A stretch of DNA of 64,000 nucleotides from assembly GCA_013076295.1 (NCBI GenBank), contig RQOL01000861.1, forward strand, positions 992,001-1,056,000. The letters are read 5' to 3'. The DNA comes from Sanderia malayensis. Taxonomy: Eukaryota; Cnidaria; Scyphozoa; Semaeostomeae; Pelagiidae. Shown piece by piece: positions 12,701 to 25,141 of the stretch; the stretch's first letter is position 1, and the number at the start of each line of letters is the position of its first letter. The notes under the pieces were generated by a model, which was not told the DNA's origin, did no database searches, and saw only the letters and a list, made by a program, of their open reading frames with translations. Both the position numbers and the translations under genes were made by a program.

Positions 12701-15700
12701 TAATTATGTCTGATACAGTGGAGACTTTTTAATTATATGCAAAATACCTAACAGTGTGTTTTTTCTTCTTCTTTGGTGGGGAATCATCATCAGTGTCAAT
12801 CAATGAAGCTTCAGGTAGCTCGACCATTGCATGTTTATAGACCTAAAGAAAAACACAATAACAGGTTGATAGGACAGCAGTTAGGTAACTATTTCCCTTA
12901 AAACCTGCAGGTATCTATTCCTTAAAAAAATGAAAACTTCTTATCAAAAACTCAATATTCTCACGAAAATACACTTATACATCTCACAAAAATATGCAGC
13001 CAATTTTTTAAAATAATAATATTTAGTTGCTTCATTCAAAAATTGCAGCTTATTTAATCCTGGTTCCCACTTGTCGTAAAAAGTAGTGAATAATGAAAAG
13101 TTAGAACAAGACTTTAGTGACGCGTTTTAATGGGTGTTATTAAAAAAATAGATCGTGTAAACACAATGTTTACCTGTTGACACGTCTTAGTCTCCAGTAA
13201 CTTAGCGATACTGCAATAATTATTAACATAAATGGGCCTAAGCACTCGGAATAGAGATTCCTCTGAATTTTTCCAGTCTCCGTCCTCTACTTCATCAAGC
13301 AGATTCATCTGTACTTGCGTCTATGAAAGATAAACTTTATAGCAATTGATAGCAATAAACTCTATAATAGAGCAAACTCTAGCATTTAAAAGATAAACTC
13401 TATAATAGAGCAAACTCTGTAGCATTTAAAAGAAAAACTCTATAATAGAGCAAACTCTGTAGCATTTAAAAGATAAACTCTATAGAAGAACCAACTCTGT
13501 AGTACTTATAAAAGATAAACTCTATAATAGAGCGAACTCTGAAGCATTTAAAAGATAAACTCTATAGAAGAACCAACTCTGTAGTACTTATAAAAGATAA
13601 ACTCTATAATAGAGCAAACTTTAGCATTTAAAAGATAAACTCTATAATAGAGCAAACTCTGTAGCATTTAAAAGAAAAACTCTATAATAGAGCAAACTCT
13701 GTAGCATTTAAAAGATAAACTCTATAGAAGAACCAACTCTGTAGTACTTATAAAAGATAAACTCTATAATAGAGCGAACTCTGAAGCATTTAAAAGATAA
13801 ACTCTATAGAAGAACCAACTCTGTAGTACTTATAAAAGATAAACTCTATAATAGAGCAAACTCTAGCATTTAAAAGATAAACTCTATAATAGAGCAAACT
13901 CTGTAGCATTTAAAAGAAAAACTCTATAATAGAGCAAACTCTAGCATTTAAAAGATAAACTCTATAGAAGAACCAACTCTGTAGTACTTATAAAAGATAA
14001 ACTCTATAATAGAGCAAACTCTAGCATTTAAAAGATAAACTCTATAATAGAGCGAACTCTGTAGCATTTAAAAGATAAACTCTATAGAAGAACCAACTCT
14101 GTAGTACTTATAAAAGATAAACTCTATAATAGAGCGAACTCTGAAGCATTTAAAAGATAAACTCTATAGAAGAACCAACTCTGTAGTACTTATAAAAGAT
14201 AAACTCTATAATAGAGCAAACTCTAGCATTTAAAAGATAAACTCTATAATAGAGCGAACTCTGTAGCATTTAAAAGATAAACTCTATAGAAGAACCAACT
14301 CTGTAGTACTTATAAAAGATAAACTCTATAATAGAGCAAACTCTAGCATTTAAAAGATAAACTCTATAATAGAGCAAACTCTGTAGCATTTAAAAGATAA
14401 ACTCTATAGAAGAACCAACTCTGTAGTACTTATAAAAGATAAACTCTATAATAGAGCAAACTCTAGCATTTAAAAGATAAACTCTATAATAGAGCGAACT
14501 CTGTAGCATTTAAAAGATAAACTCTATAGAAGAACCAACTCTGTAGTACTTATAAAAGATAAACTCTATAATAGAGCAAACTCTAGCATTTAAAAGATAA
14601 ACTCTATAATAGAGCGAACTCTGTAGCATTTAAAAGATAAACTCTATAGAAGAACCAACTCTGTAGTACTTATAAAAGATAAACTCTATAATAGAGCAAA
14701 CTCTAGCATTTAAAAGATAAACTCTATAATAGAGCGAACTCTGTAGCATTTAAAAGATAAACTCTATAGAAGAACCAACTCTGTAGTACTTATAAAAGAT
14801 AAACTCTATAATAGAGCAAACTCTGAAGCATTTAAAAGATAAACTCTATAGAAGAACCAACTCTGTAGTACTTATAAAAGATAAACTCTATAATAGAGCA
14901 AACTCTGAAGCATTTAAAAGATAAACTCTATAGAAGAACCAACTCTGTAGTACTTATAAAAGATAAACTCTATAATAGAGCGAACTCTGAAGCATTTAAA
15001 AGATAAACTCTATAGAAGAACCAACTCTGTAGTACTTATAAAAGATAAACTCTATAATAGAGCAAACTCTAGCATTTAAAAGATAAACTCTATAATAGAG
15101 CAAACTCTGTAGCATTTAAAAGATAAACTCTATAGAAGAACCAACTCTGTAGTACTTAAAAGATAAACTCTATAATAGAGCAAACTCTAGCATTTAAAAG
15201 ATAAACTCTATAATAGAGCAAACTCTGTAGCATTTAAAAGATAAACTCTATAGAAGAACCAACTCTGTAGTACTTATAAAAGATAAACTCTATAATAGAG
15301 CAAACTCTAGCATTTAAAAGATAAACTCTATAATAGAGCGAACTCTGTAGCATTTAAAAGATAAACTCTATAGAAGAACCAACTCTGTAGTACTTATAAA
15401 AGATAAACTCTATAATAGAGCAAACTCTAGCATTTAAAAGATAAACTCTATAATAGAGCGAACTCTGTAGCATTTAAAAGATAAACTCTATAGAAGAACC
15501 AACTCTGTAGTACTTATAAAAGATAAACTCTATAATAGAGCAAACTCTGAAGCATTTAAAAGATAAACTCTATAGAAGAACCAACTCTGTAGTACTTATA
15601 AAGATAAACTCTATAATAGAGCAAACTCTGAAGCATTTAAAAGATAAACTCTATAGAAGAACCAACTCTGTAGTACTTATAAAAGATAAACTCTATAATA

Positions 15701-18700
15701 GAGCAAACTCTGAAGCATTTAAAGATAAACTCTATAGAAGAACCAACTCTGTAGTACTTATAAAAGATAAACTCTATAATAGAGCAAACTCTAGCATTTA
15801 AAAGATAAACTCTATAATAGAGCGAACTCTGAAGCATTTAAAAGATAAACTCTATAGAAGAACCAACTCTGTAGTACTTATAAAAGATAAACTCTATAAT
15901 AGAGCAAACTCTAGCATTTAAAAGATAAACTCTATAATAGAGCGAACTCTGAAGCATTTAAAAGATAAACTCTATAGAAGAACCAACTCTGTAGTACTTA
16001 TAAAAGATAAACTCTATAATAGAGCAAACTCTAGCATTTAAAAGATAAACTCTATAATAGAGCAAACTCTGTAGCATTTAAAAGATAAACTCTATAATAG
16101 AGCGAACTCTGTAGCATTTAAAAGATAAACTCTATAGAAGAACCAACTCTGTAGTACTTATAAAAGATAAACTCTATAATAGAGCAAACTCTAGCATTTA
16201 AAAGATAAACTCTATAATAGAGCGAACTCTGTAGCATTTAAAAGATAAACTCTATAGAAGAACCAACTCTGTAGTACTTATAAAAGATAAACTCTATAAT
16301 AGAGCAAACTCTGAAGCATTTAAAAGATAAACTCTATAGAAGAACCAACTCTGTAGTACTTATAAAAGATAAACTCTATAATAGAGCAAACTCTGAAGCA
16401 TTTAAAAGATAAACTCTATAGAAGAACCAACTCTGTAGTACTTATAAAAGATAAACTCTATAATAGAGCAAACTCTGAAGCATTTAAAAGATAAACTCTA
16501 TAGAAGAACCAACTCTGTAGTACTTATAAAAGATAAACTCTATAATAGAGCAAACTCTAGCATTTAAAAGGTAAACTCTATAATAGAGCGAACTCTGAAG
16601 CATTTAAAAGATAAACTCTATAGAAGAACCAACTCTGTAGTACTTATAAAAGATAAACTCTATAATAGAGCAAACTCTAGCATTTAAAAGATAAACTCTA
16701 TAATAGAGCGAACTCTGAAGCATTTAAAAGATAAACTCTATAGAAGAACCAACTCTGTAGTACTTATAAAAGATAAACTCTATAATAGAGCAAACTCTAG
16801 CATTTAAAAGATAAACTCTATAATAGAGCAAACTCTGTAGCATTTAAAAGATAAACTCTATAGAAGAACCAACTCTGTAGTACTTATAAAAGATAAACTC
16901 TATAATAGAGCAAACTCTAGCATTTAAAAGATAAACTCTATAATAGAGCAAACTCTGTAGCATTTAAAAGATAAACTCTATAGAAGAACCAACTCTGTAG
17001 TACTTATAAAAGATAAACTCTATAATAGAGCAAACTCTAGCATTTAAAAGATAAACTCTATAATAGAGCAAACTCTGTAGCATTTAAAAGATAAACTCTA
17101 TAGAAGAACCAACTCTGTAGTACTTATAAAAGATAAACTCTATAATAGAGCAAACTCTAGCATTTAAAAGATAAACTCTATAATAGAGCAAACTCTGTAG
17201 CATTTAAAAGATAAACTTTATAGAAGAACCAACTCTGTAGTACTTATAAAAGATAAACTCTATAATAGAGCGAACTCTGAAGCATTTAAAAGATAAACTC
17301 TATAATAGAGCAAACTCTGTAGCATTTAAAAGATAAACTCTATAGAAGAACCAACTCTGTATATTATAAAAGATAAACTCTATAATAGAGCAAACTCTAG
17401 CATTTAAAAGATAAACTCTATAATAGAGCAAACTCTGTAGCATTTAAAAGATAAACTCTATAGAAGAACCAACTCTGTAGTACTTATAAAAGATAAACTC
17501 TATAATAGAGCAAACTCTAGCATTTAAAAGATAAACTCTATAATAGAGCAAACTCTGTAGCATTTAAAAGATAAACTCTATAGAAGAACCAACTCTGTAG
17601 TACTTATAAAAGATAAACTCTATAATAGAGCAAACTCTAGCATTTAAAAGATAAACTCTATAATAGAGCAAACTCTGTAGCATTTAAAAGATAAACTCTA
17701 TAGAAGAACCAACTCTGTAGTACTTATAAAAGATAAACTCTATAATAGAGCAAACTCTAGCATTTAAAAGATAAACTCTATAATAGAGCAAACTCTGTAG
17801 GATTTAAAAGATAAACTCTATAGAAGAACCAACTCTGTAGTACTTATAAAAGATAAACTCTATAATAGAGCAAACTCTAGCATTTAAAAGATAAACTCTA
17901 TAATAGAGCAAACTCTAGCATTTAAAAGATAAACTCTATAATAGAGCAAACTCTGTAGCATTTAAAAGATAAACTCTATAGAAGAGTCAACTCTGTAGTA
18001 CTTATAAAAGATAAACTCTATAATAGAGCGAACTCTGAAGCATTTAAAAGATAAACTCTATAGAAGAACCAACTCTGTAGTACTTATAAAAGATAAACTC
18101 TATAATAGAGCAAACTCTAGCATTTAAAAGATAAACTCTATAATAGAGCAAACTCTGTAGCATTTAAAAGATAAACTCTATAGAAGAACCAACTCTGTAG
18201 TACTTATAAAAGATAAACTCTATAATAGAGCGAACTCTGTAGTACTCAAAAGATAAACTCTATAATAGAGCAATACTCTGTAGTACTTAAAAGATAAACT
18301 CTATAATAGAGCCAACTCTGTAGCATTTAAAAGATAAACTCAAAAGCGAAGCAAATTCTGCATGATTCAGATACAAAGAGCTCTACAGAGTACCCGTATG
18401 ATAAATACTTCAGCATTTAAGTACATTGTTTACAGCTGTCAGCTAATGATAAAAATAAGATCAAAGACTGCAATGCTGCTTACCAGAGGTGAATCTGCAC
18501 TTGGAAATCCAGAAGAATCGTGCCTCACAAATCCCTTCCTGCCTCGTTTTCGTGCGATTTTAGGTACACCTTCATTGGAATCCGATTTCGCTGACAATGC
18601 ATCATTTACATCACTACTTGCCTCGTTTTGGGTTGATAGCCTCTGTTGCTAATAAAGAAGAAATAACATAGTAGAAATTGAAAGTACTGCGGGCTTGATT

Positions 18701-21700
18701 GTTAATTCAGGTCAGTCAGTTCAAACAGCAAGTCGGGTCTGATCAAGTCAGGCTGTGTCAAATGAAGTGGGGTCGTGTTGAGTCAGGCAAAGTCGGATCT
18801 TGCAATAATGGTCAACCAGCGTAACTAAAGCCTCCTCAGAATATTAGGACTTCAAGCAAGGTAAAATTAAATCACGATAAAAGAAAAGCAAATAATAGAT
18901 AACCACAAAAATACACTGTATCTAACTAGGGAACCATAGCAGCACCTACTAGATGTAAAAAACAATCGTTTCCACATTGTTGTGTCTCCTGCAGGTCAAT
19001 TGGTGTCTGCGTAGAAAAAGAAAAATTCAATTAATATAAAAAAATATGTTATTTTCACAAGTCAATCCAGTCAATGTTATAGCACCTGTAAGTTAAGTGT
19101 GACTAAACGATAATAATAGAAATCACCTTCTTCTTCGTAAAATTAGGTCTTGGCCTACAAGCTGAAAGAAAGAAGAAATTATTCACGCGCTTATACAAAC
19201 AACACGTCAACCAAGCTAAAGGACAGATAGAGATGGTCTGGAGAGTAGTGTAGTCTGGAAGGAGCGTGAATTGCTCAACAAAGATCACTGGATTGCCAGA
19301 CTCGGCAATTCAAACACATGAATTTTACATACCGTGCAAAAAGCAATCGTATTTATAGCATCGTCTGCAAAACAGCGTATGAAACGAATGCATCGTCTTT
19401 TCTCTATTTGTGGAAATGGCATCGGGACTACAAAGAAAAAGTGCAAATTAGTTACAATGGAACCTCCATACAAGGCGCAGCTAAAGCCTTTACATGTCCC
19501 TTATACGGAGCTTAATGAATCTTAAAGGATAGGTTAAAGAATCAATGTTACTGTTCGTTGTGCAGGTATCGTCGCATTGTTGCTGGTTTTGCAAATAGAT
19601 AACAATTGTTGGCAACTTTAGAGACGAACCATTCGTCTGTTATTCTGGGGCGTTCGTTGTATAGAGGTATCCTTAAATGGTGGCTCCCTTGTACTCATCA
19701 TTATATAATCCCGATAACAGAATCCCTCGATAACTTGCCAACCCTAACTGTATTTGGAATTCGCTTAAGCTTTGCATTGATCCCTAGCTCGAATAATCGT
19801 TAACAAGAAGCCTTCCCTGCAGTCCGTTAGTAGCTAGAATTGTTTAAAATACACTGCACCGACTTAACAAATATCAATTTCATCAAATATATAACAAACA
19901 TAAAGATCAATCAATCATCAAGACTAAATTGATTAATTGATCACCTTAATCATTGAATCATGTGAAACATTCAATAATCAATCAAGTTTACCTGATTGCA
20001 AATCTAACAATCGCTTTATCATAAAGATAATTTTATTGAACCAAGTAGCCTTACCCATCAATGTTTGGGGTGCATTCCGGGGGCAGCTCAGTGCTTTCCT
20101 TCTCCTTCAAAATTGTGTACCTTACAAATGAAATAAAACGATCAATCATGACTATGGATGCATGTTGCCAAAGAAAAACAAGGCATGATGAATAGATTTG
20201 AATACCTTTGTTTTAGCTCCTCAACAGTCAGTCCATGCTCACAGAAGAATTCAGCAACAGCCTTAAAAATCTCCAAGGCTGGTTCCTTATCTTTAGAACC
20301 CTTTGGAGAACTTAGGCCTGCAATTAACACATAGTTATTACTAGGATAAGTTCAGCAAACTCATGTCATAGATTAATTGCATACCTGTACAATAACATGT
20401 ACAACTTCAATTCAAGAGTAAAACACAATTTGAATATTGCTTGCACAGACTTTTACCTTTACTGTCTTCATTATCATCGTTAACACTGTCTCGTAATGGT
20501 GTAAGATTTTTAAACATCTCCATAAACATTTCATCATCCATCAAAGCCTCTGAAGAACACAAAAGAAAAATACAAAACTCTACATGCATACATAAGAGGC
20601 AACAAACAGCTTTCCATTGGGGCATTGCAATCCCAACAGCAAATTTCGTAACCATATAATCTTCTTGACACAAATGCAAGTTCACTTAACATTTTCAAGG
20701 CAAAAGAGAGAATGTGATTAGACATTACTGACCACTGTTACTGGATGTATGAACCTTTCCATCATAGTTCTTGATCAATTCTTCAATGAATTGACCATCT
20801 TGGTCAATAACATCTTCACCCATGTAAGGTATATTGTGCAAAACAGTTTCATCTTCAACCTGTGGAAATGGAATAAGTTACAGCAGTAAGAAAAAAAGAA
20901 CCTACAAGCTCCCAGGCAACTCAACTATCCATACTTGGAGGTTATATCTTCATTGGTATAACCAGCATATGGTCATAACAACAACCTACAAGCTCCCAGG
21001 CAACTCAACTATCCATACTTGGAGGTTATATCTTCATTGGTATAACCAGCATATGGTCATAACAACAACCTACAAGCTTTTAGCCAACTCAACTATCCAT
21101 ACTTGGAGGTTATATTTTCATTAGTATAACCCACATATGGTCATAGCCACAACTTAAAAGGTATCAGCCAACTAAGCTATCCATACTTGGAGGTTATATT
21201 TTCATTGGTATGATCCGCATATGGTCATAGCCACAACCTAAAGGCTATCAGCCAACTCAGCTATCCATACTTGGAGGTTATATCTTCATTGGTATGACCC
21301 GCATACAGTCATAGCCACAACCTACAAGCTGTCATCCAACTCAGCTATCCATACTTGCAAGATTGATAAATGAGTACACAGATTATCTGGGGGAAGGGCT
21401 TATACCACTATGACCCATCCAAACATTTGTCTGACAACCCAAAGTGGACATTCAGTATCATTATCTATACTAACTCACATAACAAACTCACAGTTGAACT
21501 AACTTGAGCTATATGTTGCATTAGAATTGCTGAAAAGGAAAACTGAGAAACCAAGCAGAGAGTCTTACCATAAAGTTCTGTCTCAAAGGTGCCCATGAAT
21601 ACAAGGCTGGCAAGGCAGGTGGTGAATATATCACTTGTACTGACACTTGATTGGATGGGTAACTGAAACCACTTTGCACCGCTATCTACAAAAGAGAGAT

Positions 21701-22941
21701 ACAAATATAGGTTTTATACAAATATAGGTTTTTTGCTTAGAATGGATTTGCATAAAGCAGGAAATCAATTAAAATCTTGAGCACGATACTGCTTATTTAT
21801 AAAATTTATTACACTGTGGAAGTAATCTGATATCAATGTCATCTATAAAACTTACAGATCTTGACTTTTCTGTGTTCTGCACTGTTGGAAAATTTACATT
21901 TATCTTTCTATCTTTTTTTAACAATTCCTTTCTTTGGTTCAATTGGTCAATGACTTTCGATTTGTTTGAATTAAAATCAACCTAGAAAAAAATGTGAATC
22001 ATATCTTTTGTTCACTTTACAATTAAAATAAAGTTTTTATTAAGTAAAATTAAAAAGTGAGGTTGGACTGGGGATGTATGGCACATGCCCAATGTGTGGA
22101 ACACCAGGGGACAGTATGTATTTTGGGGTGCTAGGAACATGCCCCCAGGAGGGCATATATGGAAAGTCATTCATACAGTCAAAAAGTAATGTTTTTCTTA
22201 TTAATAACACAAAGCTCAATGAAACCCATATACCAAGGAGAACCAACATAGGTGTAGACATTGGGGGGGGGGTCGGGGGCTCAAGCCCCTCCTGGGTCCT
22301 TCTTAGGGGGGTGCAGCCCCCCCTGAGAAATTAACGGTCCATGGCCTGTCTCAAGTTGTACAGCAGAAAGATCATTCTCAGGCTTAAGGCGATTAAAAAG
22401 TTACCTGAGATCAAAAATGTCTCAAGAGTGACTTGAACTTATGAATTCTTTTGTAAATAAAAATACTCTTAGAAAGAATACGTTTTGGGTATCCAAGTAG
22501 AAAGGTTACTGCTTAAACTGATATTACTTGTTTTTTTGTTTCCCGTATCATAAGAAACCCAGAATGAAGTTTCCAAAAAAATTCCACTTGAGCCCCCCCT
22601 GGAGAAAATATAACTCTACGCCTATGAGAACCAATCTTTTACCATAGCTCGATTCTCCTCACTACTGTCCTGCTGCTGTCTCAGTTGTCAAATGATTATA
22701 AGACTGATTTAATTGGACAAACGTATAGCATTCTTTTCTACGGATGCTTGAGAACCCTTGAGGTCGTTGAAGTGGGAGGAGTTGTGCGGGCCTAAAAAGG
22801 AAAAAGAAAACAAATATTTCTATTCACCTTTGCTTCTTCATTCTTACGAAGCTTTCTTGTTCTGCAAAGTCTAAGATATTCATTCTTGATCTTCTTACTC
22901 AAGATTTGGCTTGTTTCACAAGGATTGTCTGCGTGTGACAT
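9800..22941 (-). CDS. EZH2: Histone H3K27 methyltransferase EZH2/E(z), 21 coding exons
   Basis: Catalytic subunit of Polycomb repressive complex 2. Coding exons 5'-3': 22828-22941, 21856-21981, 21569-21685, 20733-20859, 20457-20549, 20206-20317, 20055-20120, 19333-19427, 19127-19161, 18950-19006, 18484-18648, 13174-13320, 12748-12842, 12413-12453, 12090-12215, 11579-11692, 11266-11333, 11060-11155, 10570-10651, 10153-10233, 9800-9903. All have GT-AG borders and compatible phases, giving 2061 nt (686 residues; human EZH2 has 746). The first ATG (22941) has A at -3. Visible family landmarks in order: [39 protein letters not shown]; a pre-CXC Cys region; CXC domain ([13 protein letters not shown]); SET domain with [13 protein letters not shown], the [10 protein letters not shown] active-site/cofactor motif and [10 protein letters not shown]. 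The SET core therefore looks intact. The protein stops shortly after YRYTEEA, without the usual LKYVGIE-type tail. Vertebrate EZH1 and EZH2 are co-orthologous, so the symbol denotes the family. Confidence 0.97.
10112..10195. repeat. Short tandem duplication of an EZH2 exon segment
   Basis: About 37 bp of the SET exon (10159-10195, encoding [10 protein letters not shown]) is repeated with a few changes just downstream in the intron (10112-10150), offset 47 bp. The intron copy directly follows the splice donor and reads NHFINPNCC in the same frame before a stop. Confidence 0.75.
10785..10990. repeat. AT-rich trinucleotide microsatellite (ATA/GAT)
   Basis: Interrupted runs of aataatgatgataat-type triplets inside an EZH2 intron. 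They are low complexity, and the long minus-strand frame crossing them is not coding beyond the exon at 11060. Confidence 0.8.
11736..11903. mobile_element. 168-bp TA-flanked MITE
   Basis: Starts CAGTCTCGCTATTTCGAAC and ends with the inverted GAATTCGAGA...GAGTCGACTG, flanked by TA (11734-11735, 11904-11905). Internal 'tatctcgaac' repeats point towards both ends. It lies in an EZH2 intron. The terminal CAGTC and TA duplication fit a pogo/Tigger-type non-autonomous element, distinct from the 730-bp family. Confidence 0.75.
13326..18360. repeat. 5-kb satellite array with higher-order repeat structure
   Basis: The array is built from monomers of about 38-42 bp, each beginning aaaagataaactctata. 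Three types recur. A has ...atagagcaaactctagcattt, B has ...atagagcgaactctgtagcattt or gaagcattt, and C has ...gaagaaccaactctgtagtacttat. They are arranged as A-B-C trimers of exactly 120 bp in long runs, interspersed with B-C dimers of 82 bp. Types A and B contain the palindrome CTCTATAATAGAG; in C one half is changed to CTCTATAGAAG. The array fills nearly all of the EZH2 intron between exons 18484-18648 and 13174-13320. It is more diverged at both edges, as expected for arrays homogenised by unequal exchange. Confidence 0.97.
20901..21365. repeat. 84-bp tandem repeat, about 5.5 copies
   Basis: Units start near 20901, 20985, 21069, 21153, 21237 and 21321, all 84 bp apart, each with cctacaagct... 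and ...cttggaggttatatcttca. The first two copies are nearly identical and later ones diverge. The array lies in an EZH2 intron, and the plus-strand open frame across it is only a by-product of the repeat. Confidence 0.95.
22247..22626. mobile_element. 380-bp hAT-type MITE with 8-bp target duplication
   Basis: The ends are CATAGGTGTAGA... and ...TCTACGCCTATG (12-bp imperfect inverted repeat), followed inwards on both sides by G-rich/C-rich tracts and GGGCTCAAG/CTTGAGCCC. An exact 8-bp duplication, AGAACCAA, flanks it (22239-22246 and 22627-22634). An 8-bp duplication with ends starting CA is the hAT superfamily signature. It is non-coding and inserted in the first intron of EZH2. Confidence 0.85.
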
Positions 22942-23460
22942 GTTGTTTCTCAAGCCCTGTTGACAGACAATCACTTAACTCGATGAAAAGATACAGCCCC
23001 CTTCGTTTCTTTTTCTTCCCTTGTTCTTTTGTTCCCGCCACGAGGCCGCGGGTCGATCCCCAATCACTTGACTTTGTGCATTGTGCTTACGTCATCCAAA
23101 TTTAAAACGAGGCAAAAGAAGGAGTGTTCAGCATGGCAGGAACTTGCCGTTTGGTGAGAGGGGGTTTGTTTTGTTCGCATGGCAATGCCATTTTAATTTC
23201 GACAAGAACACGGAGTTACTTTCTTCTCGTAGTTAATAAGAAGAAATAGTTGATAAAAATGAATGCCGCAAATGGAAGAGAATAGCTGTGCGGAAGTATT
23301 GTAGGCCCAAAAAACTGTTGTATTATCATTTTGCACCATGCTGATCTGGATGCACAGTGGGTTGTCGGCGTAACACTTTTTTATGCAAGAAGAATATTGA
23401 ATTTGAATCATTCTGGAACCAGGTAAATATATTTTGAAGATAGATATATAGCCTATTTGA

Positions 23461-24156
23461 TATGCACTCGTATCTTATGCATACGAGAAGTCGAAACTGC
23501 CATTGAGGGTGTTGGTGGCACTTATCTACTGCTGGTCAGTTGGAATGCGCCTAACGACAACAACGATAGTTCTTGGCCTCTCAGAGCCAACAGTTGTAAA
23601 CTGGTACAACTTCATGCGTGAAGAATGCACACACAAATTATTGGCTCTGCCATTCGTTTTCGGTGGCCTGGGACATATTGTTGAAATTGATGAAAGTTTA
23701 ATGATTAAACGTAAATACCAACGTGGTGACATAAGGGTGCAACATGACCAATGGGTGTTCGGCATGTACGACAGAACCACGCATGTCGGGTACATCCAAT
23801 TCGTGGAAGCGCGGACTGCCAGGGTGCTCATTCCTATCATCAGAGCACACATTGCCCCTGGCAGTACCATCTATTCCGATGGATGGGCTTCCTATAGGAG
23901 GTTGCGAAGGTACGGCTACCAACACGGTGTGGTCATCCACCAGGACAACTTCGTGGACCCCATCACAGGTGTCCACATCAATGGTGTAGAAGCCTATTGG
24001 TCCAGGGCGAAGCAAAAGATCAAAGCCATGTATGGTAGCCGTCTCCAATTCATCCCATCATACTTGGACGAGTTCATATGGCGGGAGCGATATGGCCATC
24101 ACACCGCTGCTGCATTTGGGCATATGTTGGAGCATATTGCAGAACATTATTCTTGA
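23461..24156 (+). pseudogene. Merlin (IS1016/ISXO2-like) transposase fragment
   Basis: Frame open from just after a stop at 23458-23460 to TGA at 24156; no ATG near the start. It encodes the DDE catalytic core of a Merlin-family transposase: first Asp in IVEIDES, second in IYSDGW about 63 residues later, and the Glu in the HINGVEAYWSRAK segment. That is the ISXO2-like fold shared by bacterial IS1595/IS1016 and eukaryotic Merlin elements. The upstream KSKLPLRVLVALIYCW region is also family-like. The usual N-terminal zinc-binding segment is not seen in any frame to the left, so the copy is 5'-truncated or the N-terminal exon is decayed. It lies head-to-head with EZH2, 0.5 kb beyond its start codon. 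The catalytic part has no internal stop, so decay may be recent. Confidence 0.85.
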
Positions 24157-25141
24157 TTTTTATTTTTGCAGAACACTGTGCATGTGTAATTTACTCAATC
24201 AGTGCCATGTTGCATTGTCTTTCTAAGATTTTTATACCATTGTGGTGACATTGTATTTTTGAATATGATATTTCCTATGCAGTACAGGGCGTTATTTACT
24301 TGACGGTGCCTACAGCTGTACACCTTCTCAACCCTAACCCTAATCCACTAGAGTGCCGCCTACCTTTACACTCACCCACCTTTGCAGTCTTGGCCTGTTA
24401 CCCTAACACTCACCCACCTTTGCGGAGTCCCGCCCACCTTTTCCCGCTGTGAACCCATAATAGTGAAACGTGTGTGTTAGGCCCCCGACAAAAAGGGGCA
24501 TAACATTTCAACGCGGGGGTATTCCGCAAATATTATTGCAGATTCGGACTCAGTGAGGTAAGACCTTTCTAATGATATATATTTCAACCTATTTGGGCGT
24601 TGTCCGTTAGGTTAAGATCCAGATACCACCTGAGTGAATATAAGGGCAGAAGCACCACTCTACAGGGGTAGCACTGTGCCCCTGAGAGTTCACGTTCATC
24701 GTAATTCTAACATCATTAATTGAAAATCTCTTTTTGAGTTGCTTCCTCGACACCTCAAAATGCTTCCTGTGCACCCAAGGGTAAGCGAGCCCCCTGTCAT
24801 TCAACTCCACCTTTTATGCTGAGGTAGAATAATAATCGAGGAGGTAAAATAATTACCACGACAGGGACGGATCCAGTTCAAAGCATGATGGGTACCCTTG
24901 CACCCTTTGCACCCCTCTGGATCTGCCACTGCACCTCCAGACTAACATTCCTTTCAATTTCTTTTTATATATGGAGAGTCTACTGCTATGATTTACTTAT
25001 TTACTTATGTTTACTCAGGTGGTATCTGAATTAAAGACCCTAGGTGTCCTGTGCTTTGTATCACAGCTTGCTAACTTGCTGGTTATTTGCTCGGGGATCA
25101 TATGATGCTTCAAAGGATTGATTTGACCACAGTTTATCAAG
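24157..25141. other. Intergenic, degenerate repeat sequence
   Basis: Contains two CCCTAA units (24331-24346) and repeated 'cactcacccacctttgc' phrases around 24370-24440, then unclassified sequence. No gene was recognised. The region at 25165-25190 resembles the G-rich end of the hAT-type MITE at 22247. Confidence 0.5.

Noticed and set aside
15637..15837. 66-residue minus-strand frame with repeated [14 protein letters not shown]
   Set aside because: By-product of the satellite period; the same text recurs in all frames.
13326..18360. Regular repeats with near-constant spacing, resembling a CRISPR array
   Set aside because: There are no unique spacers; the intervening text is itself repeated, and the context is an animal intron. 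It is a satellite.
19600..19750. Another pogo-like MITE (gttcgttgtatagaggtat, ...gataacagaatccctcg)
   Set aside because: Phrases resemble the 5142/7651 family but no matching ends or TA duplication could be defined.
20834..21124. 96-residue plus-strand frame with internal repeats
   Set aside because: Explained by the 84-bp tandem repeat (84 is a multiple of 3) and antisense to an EZH2 exon.
23526..24048. Minus-strand frames of 114-116 residues
   Set aside because: Antisense to the Merlin transposase core.
24331..24346. CCCTAACCCTAA telomere-like sequence
   Set aside because: Only two units, embedded in unrelated sequence; not a telomere.
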